Notes under the pieces: model-generated
What the model was told of the DNA's origin: nothing
Databases searched by the model: none
Seen by the model: only the letters and a program-made list of their open reading frames with translations
Program-made: the position numbers and the translations under genes
Shown: in pieces, positions 1 to 5,234 of the stretch
Numbering within the stretch: position 1 is the stretch's first letter
How the letters are laid out: each line of letters starts with the position of its first letter
Assembly: GCA_938045085.1 (NCBI GenBank)
Contig: CALINZ010000027.1
Location: forward strand, 1-5,418
Length of the DNA stretch: 5,418 bases
Source: an uncultured Collinsella sp.
GTDB lineage: Bacteria > Actinomycetota > Coriobacteriia > Coriobacteriales > Coriobacteriaceae
Reading direction: 5' to 3'

Positions 1-135
1 GGGCGGGTCCCCGTACTTAGTTTCCAAAACGTCCTCGCGCATGAAGGCCCCCGTTGCCTCGCTTCTACGAAGCGTTGGCAACGGGGGCCTTCGCGCTGCG
101 GAATGATTTTGGAAACTAAGTACGGGGACCCGCCC
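1..135. repeat. Long palindromic intergenic element with 29-bp perfect outer arms
   Basis: The outer arms at 1-29 and 107-135 are perfect reverse complements (left arm begins GGGCGGGTCCCCGTAC and ends TTTCCAAAA). After a poorly paired stretch (30-42 against 93-106), a second perfect 16-bp stem pairs 43-58 (GAAGGCCCCCGTTGCC) with 77-92. A third, 6-bp stem (CGCTTC/GAAGCG, 60-65 with 69-74) closes on a TAC loop. The whole element could fold into one tall hairpin or cruciform. The left arm starts at the first base of the window, so the element may extend further left. No reading frame fits inside it. It resembles a REP/MITE-type dispersed palindrome; that class assignment is inference, while the pairing is directly visible. 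No T-tract follows, so it is not a simple intrinsic terminator. Confidence 0.85.
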
Positions 136-213
136 AAGCCGTCCTGCTCGATCGCCCTTGTGGCGTTGGGGCGGAAATGGGTGGGGCGTCAGGGCTTCTT
201 TGCTGATGAGGGG

Positions 214-423
214 TTAGTATGCCCGGGCTTGGTTGGGGAATGACTTGTTTAGGGATGCTTGGAGCTTTTCGAACGATGCTCGCAAGTTGAGGCTCTGGTC
301 GGTTGAGCGTTTGGCTTTTGTGGTGGGGGAGTCGAGGAGGCCGTCTCTCTGTGTCGGGGGGAAGGAGAAAAGGTCTGCATGTTTTAGGGATGGCTGCTGT
401 GCTGCGTCATTGGAAGAATGCAT
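214..423 (-). CDS. Possible small hypothetical protein (69 aa)
   Basis: This frame starts at ATG (423-421) and ends at TAA (216-214). A strong Shine-Dalgarno-like GAGGAGG lies at 440-434, 10 nt upstream of the ATG. Codon third positions are mostly G or C, but there is also a fair share of A. The protein is polar and low in hydrophobic residues, with a run of short charged or Ser/Gln-rich segments and an amphipathic-looking C-terminal stretch (LRASFEKLQASLNKSF). No signal peptide, membrane segment or recognisable domain is visible. It follows the end of another open frame on the same strand by 2 nt (TAA, GC, ATG), an arrangement compatible with translational coupling. I do not recognise the family; it may be a small gene, a decayed fragment or chance. 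Confidence 0.3.
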   Translation of the reverse strand: MHSSNDAAQQPSLKHADLFSFPPTQRDGLLDSPTTKAKRSTDQSLNLRASFEKLQASLNKSFPNQARAY

Positions 424-425
424 GC

Positions 426-620
426 TTATGCGGCCTCCTCGATGTCCACCAAAAGGTTGCGCACGGGGTGTGCTGCTAGGTCCCGTGCGTTGGCAGTATT
501 ATGCCGCGGCTGCTGCAAAGAAGTGCTAAAGAAAGGCTTAATGAGGTTTGACGTTGCGATGAAACCGCAGGTAAAAGCTATCGAGTAACACTCTTGAAAG
601 GTTTTGGGCTTAAGGGCTTT
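426..620 (-). pseudogene. Possible 3' remnant of an unrecognised gene
   Basis: A minus-strand frame is open for 64 codons from just after a TAG (complement of 623-621) to a TAA at 428-426. It has no ATG; the only candidate starts are internal TTG or GTG codons without a clear ribosome site. The last ~22 residues (ending AHPVRNLLVDIEEAA) look protein-like, acidic and helical, as at the C-terminus of a small regulator or antitoxin, whereas the upstream half looks non-coding. That contrast suggests the tail of a gene that lost its front, but the sequence cannot exclude a chance open frame. The family is not recognised. It would read into the small frame at 423-214. Confidence 0.2.
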
Positions 621-677
621 CTAAGGTTTGTGGCACGGATGTGGCTTGCCTGTGTGGGGCGTGTGGACGGCTCATTC

Positions 678-1664
678 CTAGCGCTGCGGTGCGGCGGCGC
701 GTACTTGTTCGATGACCTTTTCCATCGTGGCGTCGATGTGGTCTTTTTTGAGCTCGCATTCCCAGATGGTTATGGGCGTCCAGCCCATTTGAGTGAGTGC
801 TGCCACGGCAGCGTGGTCGCGCTCGACGTTGCGACGGAACTTTGCCTCCCAAAACTCAACGTTGCGCTTGGGCTGGCTAGGGTTGCACTTGGGGCAGCGG
901 TGCCAAAAGCAGCCGTTGACGAAGATGGCGATCTTGCGCCCGGGGAAGGCGATGTCGGGTTTTCCGGGCACCTTCCATTCCAGACGGTATCCCGTAAGGC
1001 CTGCGGCGCGCAGGCGCTGGCGAACGAGCAGCTCGGGCTTGGTGTTCGCACGCTTGTTGCCCTTCATGGACTTTTTGATGGCGGCGCGACGGCGCACGAG
1101 CTCACGCTCGTCAGCGGAAAGGTCCGAGGTGTCGATGCCGTCCAGCAGGCCGGGCTTGGGGCGCTTTTTGCTGCGGCGCTTGGCTTTGCGCTTGGGCTTG
1201 GTAACGGGCTCGTCGGCTGTGGTGGACTCGGTGTCGTTGGCGCCGTTAGCCTCAAGCCGATCTTCCTTCAACTCAATCAGGGCATCAATGAGCCCTTTGT
1301 CGGCGGGCATCCACTCAACGGTGGCAAGCGAGGTGCGCGGAATCCAGCGGATATCGAGCTGGCGGTCATGCTTCTGGGGTTCATCGGATTCATCGGCGAG
1401 CGAGCAGTAGTAGCACTCCATGGAGAGATGGAAATCGGGGTAGTCGTACTCAACGGTATAGAAATCGCGCAGGTTGGTGACTTTTACCTGCAGCTCTTCC
1501 ATGAGCTCGCGGCGTACGGCGTCCTCGGGCGTCTCGCCGCGCATGAGCTTGCCACCGGGGAACTCCCAAAGTCCCTGCATGTCGCCGTAGCCGCGCTGCA
1601 CGGCAAGCAGCTCATCGGATCCTTCCTTGCGAATGATCCCAGCGGCAACATGAACAGTCTTCAA
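678..1664 (-). CDS. Nudix (MutT-like) hydrolase fused to Vsr-type mismatch endonuclease
   Basis: The protein has 328 aa. Residues ~1-135 form a Nudix domain: the family glycine and box run from G38 (GGKLMRGE) through REL-MEE at 52-57. The box follows G-x5-E-x7-REUxEExGU, except that the late glycine is Q59, a substitution tolerated in relatives. The context (GLWEFPGGK, EYDYPDFHLSMECYYC) is closest to MutT/NudG-type pyrophosphohydrolases acting on damaged or pyrimidine (d)NTPs; substrate is inferred. A basic linker follows (~140-195, KPKRKAKRRSKKRPKP). Residues ~198-322 are a full Vsr domain: the NTKPELLVRQRLRAAG helix, catalytic-type D237 in PGKPDIAF, GCFWHR at 251-256 (F253, W254, H255 match E. 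coli Vsr F67, W68, H69), NVERD and WECEL. C252, C257, C260 and C302 fit the structural zinc site. Vsr nicks 5' of the T in T:G mismatches left by 5-methylcytosine deamination. The start is TTG at 1664-1662, preceded by AGAGAGGA at 6 nt. The frame remains open upstream into the transporter gene, but that part is antisense and lacks a ribosome site. Confidence 0.9.
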   Translation of the reverse strand: MKTVHVAAGIIRKEGSDELLAVQRGYGDMQGLWEFPGGKLMRGETPEDAVRRELMEELQVKVTNLRDFYTVEYDYPDFHLSMECYYCSLADESDEPQKHDRQLDIRWIPRTSLATVEWMPADKGLIDALIELKEDRLEANGANDTESTTADEPVTKPKRKAKRRSKKRPKPGLLDGIDTSDLSADERELVRRRAAIKKSMKGNKRANTKPELLVRQRLRAAGLTGYRLEWKVPGKPDIAFPGRKIAIFVNGCFWHRCPKCNPSQPKRNVEFWEAKFRRNVERDHAAVAALTQMGWTPITIWECELKKDHIDATMEKVIEQVRAAAPQR

Positions 1665-1670
1665 CAGGAG

Positions 1671-1678
1671 TCCTCTCT
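1671..1678 (-). promoter_or_regulatory. Ribosome binding site fixing a TTG start
   Basis: On the minus strand AGAGAGGA is followed by a 6-nt gap and TTG (1664-1662). The conserved Nudix N-terminus (KTVHVAAGII) begins at the next codon, and no ATG or GTG between this site and the domain offers a better choice. This decides the start of the Nudix-Vsr gene. Confidence 0.7.
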
Positions 1679-1711
1679 CAACATCAACACGTGGCAGGGT
1701 AGCTACGCGTA

Positions 1712-1729
1712 CCTTACACAACGGTAAGG
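1712..1729. promoter_or_regulatory. Inverted repeat, BceR-like operator candidate
   Basis: CCTTAC (1712-1717) and GTAAGG (1724-1729) are perfect reverse complements around a 6-nt centre. Read as TTACA-CAAC-GGTAA (1714-1727), it differs at one base from the TNACA-N4-TGTAA inverted repeat known for BceR-type response regulators of Firmicutes. It lies about 85 bp before the ATPase start, upstream of the -10 candidate, a sensible position for an activator. It also lies 48 bp upstream of the divergent Nudix-Vsr start codon, so it could instead, or also, control that gene. Sequence symmetry is seen; the regulator is inferred. Confidence 0.4.
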
Positions 1730-1764
1730 CAAGCGTAAGCCATATCGATGGTAGCCGACTCGTC

Positions 1765-1802
1765 TTCTTGCGACTATAGATGCCGTAGACTAATCGCAAG
1801 AA
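1765..1802 (+). promoter_or_regulatory. Transporter promoter region inside a 9-bp inverted repeat
   Basis: TTCTTGCGA (1765-1773) and TCGCAAGAA (1794-1802) are perfect reverse complements separated by 20 bp. The spacer holds TATAGA (1775-1780), a fair -10 hexamer whose expected -35 position (1752-1757, TAGCCG) is poor, which would fit activator-dependent transcription. An alternative pair, TTGCGA (1768-1773) and TAATCG (1791-1796) with 17-bp spacing, would start transcripts almost at the ribosome site and is less likely. If TATAGA is used, transcripts start near 1787 and only the right arm is transcribed, so the repeat would act as DNA (operator) rather than as an RNA hairpin. The right arm touches the ATPase ribosome site AAAGGA (1801-1806). 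Confidence 0.45.
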
Positions 1803-1812
1803 AGGACTCGGT

Positions 1813-2598
1813 ATGCAAACCACGCACATGGCGACCCCGGTACTGGAGGTCGCGCATCTCGAAAAGGTATACGGAGCGCTGGGCAACGTGACCCGTGCGC
1901 TCAACGACGTCAGCTTTACCGTCAACCGCGGCGAATTCGTTGGCATCATGGGCGCTTCGGGCTCGGGTAAGTCGACGTTGCTCAACTGCGTCTCGACCAT
2001 CGATAGCGCCACGAGCGGCACCATCCGTATCAACGGGCAGGACGTAACACGCATGAAGCAGGCTAAGCTTTCGCAGTTCCGCCGCGAGGAGCTCGGCTTT
2101 ATCTTCCAGGACTCCAACCTGCTCGATACGCTCACGGCACGCGAGAACGTCGCCCTGCCGCTCACCATCGCCCGCACAAACTCGGCAGAGATCTCAACCC
2201 GCGTGCAGGATGTGGCAGCGCGCCTGTCCATCAGCCAGGTGCTCGACAAGTATCCCTACCAGATGTCCGGCGGTCAGCAGCAGCGCGTTGCCGCGGCTCG
2301 CGCGCTCGTTACCGACCCCACCATGATCATGGCCGACGAGCCCACCGGCGCCCTCGATTCTAAAAGCGCTCGTCTGCTGCTCGAGAGCCTGGAGGCCCTC
2401 AATCGCCGCTTGCGCGCGACCGTGCTCATGGTCACGCACGACAGCTTTGCCGCCAGCTACACGAGCCGTGTGCTGTTCATTCGCGACGGCAAGATTTTCA
2501 CCGAGCTGCGCCGCGGCGATACCGACCGCCGAGAGTTCTTCGACCGCATTATGGAGGTCGTTGCCATGATGGGCGGTGAGGGCTCCGATGCTCTGTAA
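1813..2598 (+). CDS. Bce-type (MacB/LolD-like) ABC transporter ATP-binding protein
   Basis: This 261-aa nucleotide-binding subunit powers the adjacent permease at the inner face of the membrane. All ATPase motifs are intact: Walker A GASGSGKST (47-55), Q-loop Q99 in FIFQD, signature MSGGQQQR (151-158), Walker B MIMADEP with catalytic E176, D-loop LDSKS, and switch H209 in VTHD. The length and the MSGGQQQR and ADEPTGALD wording are typical of the MacB/LolD/BceA class (antimicrobial peptide or lipoprotein mechanotransmission) rather than of nutrient importers. The start ATG is preceded by AAAGGA at a 6-nt gap; an ATG five codons later (1828) has no such site. The gene ends 11 bp inside the permease gene, indicating co-translation. 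GC-rich codon use matches the permease. The family is certain. The BceA-like assignment depends on the partner, and the actual substrate cannot be read from this sequence. Confidence 0.93.
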   Translation: MQTTHMATPVLEVAHLEKVYGALGNVTRALNDVSFTVNRGEFVGIMGASGSGKSTLLNCVSTIDSATSGTIRINGQDVTRMKQAKLSQFRREELGFIFQDSNLLDTLTARENVALPLTIARTNSAEISTRVQDVAARLSISQVLDKYPYQMSGGQQQRVAAARALVTDPTMIMADEPTGALDSKSARLLLESLEALNRRLRATVLMVTHDSFAASYTSRVLFIRDGKIFTELRRGDTDRREFFDRIMEVVAMMGGEGSDAL

Positions 2599-4825
2599 AC
2601 TCGCTTGGGGCAACGTCCGCCGCGCCGGCCGCGACTACCTCGTCTACCTTTTGACGCTCACCCTGGGCGTCACGGTCTTCTATGCCTTTAACACCATCTC
2701 GATGCAGGTCGACATCGCCGGCATCGATGAAAAGGGCTTGGCACAGGTTATGGGCAGCATGCTCGGCGGCCTGACGTACTTTTTGGCCGGTGTCATGGCC
2801 TTTTTGATGGTGTATGCCAATAACTTCATCATGAAACGCCGCAAGAAGGAGTTTGGCCTGTACCAGGTGCTCGGCATGGGGCGCGGGCGCGTCGCCACGA
2901 TCATGGCGCTCGAGACGGTGATCGTTTCGGTCGTGGCCTTTGTCGCCGGCATTGTGCTGGGCGTGGGACTCTCCCAGCTCATGACGTTCTTTACGGCCTC
3001 GCTCTTTAAGACACAGATCGCCAATTTCCACTTCTTTTTCTCGGTGCATGCGTTCAACCTGACCCTTGCTTGCATGCTCGTAATGTTTGTGCTCACGCTA
3101 CTGCTGAACCTTCGCGCCGTGCGTCGTACCAAACTCATCGAGCTTATGGGTGCCGAGCGTCGCAACGAGAGCATCAAGACACGCAACCCCTGGATTGCGA
3201 TTGCCATCTTTGTCGTGGGCGTGGCGCTTGTGGGCGTGGCCTATTACCGTCTGTTACGTGATGGGTTCCCGCTAACCGCGACGGACAGCAAGCTGCAAGA
3301 GGCCATGAACCAGTTTGGTATTACGACCGCTATGGTTACCGTGGGCACCTTTGCCCTGTTCTGGGGGCTCTCGGGCATGCTCATCAAGCTGCTGCAGAGC
3401 CTGCGCAGCGTGTATTGGCGTGGCCTCAATATGTTTACCGTGCGTCAGCTTTCGGCCAAGGTCAATACGGTGTGCTTTTCGATGGGCGTCATCGCGATGC
3501 TCCTGTTTTTGGCCATCACTTCGGTGACGTGCGGTATGTCGATTGCCAACGTGATGAACGAAAACCTGGAGCGCTATAACCCTGTTGATGTGTCTCAGAC
3601 GTATGTCTATTACACGCCCGAAACGCTCGACTACTACAAAGAGTATGTCAATCCGTCTGAGGCCGATCGCATGGTGTTGGCCGATAGTACGGTCGATTTG
3701 TACTCCGCATGGCACGGCGATCGTATCGATCACGATAACGTTGCAGACGGTATTAAGGGCAAGTCGGCGGACAACAACGACGAGACCGGCAAGAAGGTCA
3801 ATATCGCCGATGTTGCCGGTGAGCATGTGCAGATCGATTCGTATCTGAGTTACCCATTTGGCGGCTCGAATCCTTCGGTGACTCCAAGTGAGATGTGCAA
3901 GACCATGGGCGAAAAGCTTCCCAAGGCGTTCGGGGGTAGCAATGCCGATGCGATGGGTCTGTTTGTGACGCCGGCGAGCCAGTACAACAAACTGCGTCAG
4001 ATGATGGGCGAGGAGCCGGTGCATATCGGTCACGACCAGTATCTGCTCACGTGTGATATGGGCGGCGAGCTGGTCGACATGTACACCAAGTATATGGCTG
4101 GCGGCCATACCCTCACCTTGGGCGGGCATGAGCTCAAGCCCGCAGCCGATAAGTCGGACAAAGATACGGCGGCCATCGCCAACTCGGCGATGGGCAGTAA
4201 TCCGGGTACCGTCGTCGTTGCCGACGAACTGTTGTCCCAACTTAATCTGCAGCCGTATTCCAGTAGCCTGCTCGTTAACTACAAACAGGGGATGGATACG
4301 ACCGAGGCAGACGAGAGCATTAAATACACTGTGCTCGACAATCTGCTCGTTGACGGCAAGGAGTCGGGGTCGTGGGGAACCTTCATCACACGCTCCGAGA
4401 TGTACACGCAAGCAGCGCAAATGAACGGTCTTATTAGCTACCTAGCCATCTACATCGGCTTTGTATTGGTTGTTGCATGCGCGGCGATTCTGTCGATCCA
4501 GCAACTCTCCAACGTGGCCGACGGCAGCCGCAGCTATCGTGTGCTGGCACAGATCGGCTGCGACGACCGCCAGATTCGCCATTCGGTGATGGCGCAGCAA
4601 GCGGTATTCTTCCTGTTCCCGTTGGCGGTGGGCTTGGCGCACTCCTTTGTGGCACTTAAGGTGATCATCGAGATGATGAGCATATTCGGAAATATGAGCA
4701 TCGGCGGCACCGTGGGCCTCACCTGCGCGATCTTCCTGGCAGCCTACGGCGGCTATTTCCTGGTGACCTACCTCATGAGCACCGGCATGGTACAAGCCGC
4801 CATAGCCACCCGCTACAGCGAGTAA
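2588..4825 (+). CDS. Bce-type FtsX-family ABC permease with large external domain
   Basis: The 745-aa permease shows the ten-helix BceB layout. TM1 is near 17-36; TM2-TM4 near 60-82, 104-135 and 155-176; TM5-TM6 near 201-220 and 244-267; TM7 near 297-316. An extracytoplasmic domain of roughly 290 residues (about 320-612) comes next, then TM8-TM10 near 615-637, 668-695 and 708-730. FtsX-type cytoplasmic couplings are visible (KRRKKEFGLYQVLGM after TM2; SRSYRVLAQIGCDDRQI after TM8). BceB-type proteins bind or sense cell-wall-active peptide antibiotics and, with the ATPase, free their lipid targets; use for that role here is inferred. B. subtilis BceB is about 646 aa, so this protein is ~100 aa longer, mainly in the acidic, Gly/Asp/Asn-rich external domain, which has two cysteines (C437, C489) that could pair. 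The ATG at 2588 is chosen because GGTGAGGG lies just before it; an in-frame GTG at 2576 would add four residues. It overlaps the ATPase stop by 11 bp. Confidence 0.9.
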   Translation: MLCKLAWGNVRRAGRDYLVYLLTLTLGVTVFYAFNTISMQVDIAGIDEKGLAQVMGSMLGGLTYFLAGVMAFLMVYANNFIMKRRKKEFGLYQVLGMGRGRVATIMALETVIVSVVAFVAGIVLGVGLSQLMTFFTASLFKTQIANFHFFFSVHAFNLTLACMLVMFVLTLLLNLRAVRRTKLIELMGAERRNESIKTRNPWIAIAIFVVGVALVGVAYYRLLRDGFPLTATDSKLQEAMNQFGITTAMVTVGTFALFWGLSGMLIKLLQSLRSVYWRGLNMFTVRQLSAKVNTVCFSMGVIAMLLFLAITSVTCGMSIANVMNENLERYNPVDVSQTYVYYTPETLDYYKEYVNPSEADRMVLADSTVDLYSAWHGDRIDHDNVADGIKGKSADNNDETGKKVNIADVAGEHVQIDSYLSYPFGGSNPSVTPSEMCKTMGEKLPKAFGGSNADAMGLFVTPASQYNKLRQMMGEEPVHIGHDQYLLTCDMGGELVDMYTKYMAGGHTLTLGGHELKPAADKSDKDTAAIANSAMGSNPGTVVVADELLSQLNLQPYSSSLLVNYKQGMDTTEADESIKYTVLDNLLVDGKESGSWGTFITRSEMYTQAAQMNGLISYLAIYIGFVLVVACAAILSIQQLSNVADGSRSYRVLAQIGCDDRQIRHSVMAQQAVFFLFPLAVGLAHSFVALKVIIEMMSIFGNMSIGGTVGLTCAIFLAAYGGYFLVTYLMSTGMVQAAIATRYSE

Positions 4826-4863
4826 CAAGCGGGCAAAACCGTCGCAAAATTAGAGGCGTATGA

Positions 4864-4903
4864 CCGCCGCGAAGGGACCAGGGGCCCTTTCGCGGCGGTT
4901 TTT
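4864..4903 (+). terminator. Strong intrinsic terminator after the transporter operon
   Basis: CCGCCGCGAA (4864-4873) pairs with TTCGCGGCGG (4889-4898), and the stem is extended by GGG/CCC with one bulged T. It is followed directly by TTTTT (4899-4903). It begins 38 nt after the permease stop codon, so it ends the ATPase-permease transcript. There is no matching T-run on the other strand, so it appears to act in one direction. Confidence 0.9.
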
Positions 4904-4926
4904 GCCAATCTGGTGCGTCTCAGATA

Positions 4927-5047
4927 CAAGTGAGTAGACTTTTTTGAACCTGCCGAGTACATCGCGACAAATGATCTATAAAACTGCAGGTCAGAGCTGT
5001 GGCGTTTTGGGGCGTGCTCGGCCTTCTGCAAAAAACCTACTCACTTG
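4927..5047. repeat. 121-nt intergenic element with inverted ends
   Basis: The left end (4927-4946, CAAGTGAGTAG then ACTTTTTTG) is repeated in inverted form at the right end (5029-5047, CAAAAAAC then CTACTCACTTG). The outer 11 bp are perfect and the inner part differs by one indel and one base. Further in, GCCGAGTAC (4952-4960) pairs with GTGCTCGGC (5014-5022) with one G-U wobble. No reading frame with a ribosome site is present and no clear flanking target duplication is seen. The shape suits a small non-autonomous mobile or dispersed palindromic element, or a structured RNA. I have an impression that CTACTCACTT motifs near T-runs are common between genes of Collinsella, but this was not checked. 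Confidence 0.65.
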
Positions 5048-5110
5048 GTTTTTCTGCTAGAAGACCGCCACGAGGGAAGGCAACTCCCTTACGTCGGTTT
5101 GGACGTTTGC

Positions 5111-5154
5111 CCAGATAAAACCTGCCAAAATAAACCTGTCCCTTTTTGGCAGGT
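5111..5154. repeat. Short tandem repeat merging into an 11-bp-stem hairpin
   Basis: Two 14-nt direct copies, CCAGATAAAACCTG (5111-5124) and CCAAAATAAACCTG (5125-5138), match at 11 of 14 positions. The second overlaps a hairpin whose arms, ACCTGCCAAAA (5120-5130) and TTTTGGCAGGT (5144-5154), are perfect with a 13-nt loop. It lies in non-coding DNA and lacks a terminal T-run outside the stem. The block resembles REP-like sequence; its role is unknown. Confidence 0.6.
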
Positions 5155-5234
5155 GGTTTCAGCTGAACGGCGGGCGGTGCGGCTTGGGTGTGCGGGCTCA
5201 CAATCTGGGGAAACCGAACAGATTGGGGGCTTGT

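Larger units (their letters stand above)
136..677. other. Gene-poor stretch, 542 bp
   Basis: Apart from the two doubtful minus-strand frames described here, no gene, RNA gene or tRNA is recognisable. A short perfect inverted repeat, CGCACGGG/CCCGTGCG, surrounds bases 460-488 with a 14-nt spacer, and GAGTAACACTC at 583-593 is a small hairpin. No intrinsic terminator with a T-run is evident just downstream of the minus-strand repair gene ending at 678. How its transcript ends is therefore not visible; it might continue into this region. Confidence 0.5.
4904..5234. other. Intergenic, repeat-rich stretch
   Basis: Between the transporter terminator and the frame starting at 5235 there is no convincing gene. 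One frame opening at a TTG inside the inverted-end element (5045) and closing at 5278 has no ribosome site and overlaps the repeats, so it was not accepted. A small hairpin AGGGA/TCCCT occurs at 5073-5089. A loose promoter-like pair, TTGCCC (5107-5112) with ATAAAC (5130-5135), lies within the tandem repeats and is weak. Confidence 0.5.

Noticed and set aside
1..135. CRISPR-like or tRNA-like structure in the left palindrome
   Set aside because: There is a single inverted pair and no direct repeats with spacers, and the fold is one long stem without cloverleaf arms or tRNA consensus bases.
594..1727. 377-codon plus-strand open frame opposite the Nudix-Vsr gene
   Set aside because: It is the antisense shadow of a gene with clear Nudix and Vsr motifs; long shadow frames are expected in high-GC3 DNA, and its translation shows no recognisable domain.
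1665..2249. Upstream extension of the Nudix-Vsr frame to an ATG at 2249
   Set aside because: The added part is antisense to the ATPase gene, has no protein-like motif, and lacks a ribosome site; TTG at 1664 has one and sits right at the domain start.
3272..4420. 382-codon minus-strand frame inside the permease
   Set aside because: It lies opposite the well-supported permease reading frame and is rich in His, Arg and Gly, as usual for a GC-rich shadow; no domain or ribosome site was seen.
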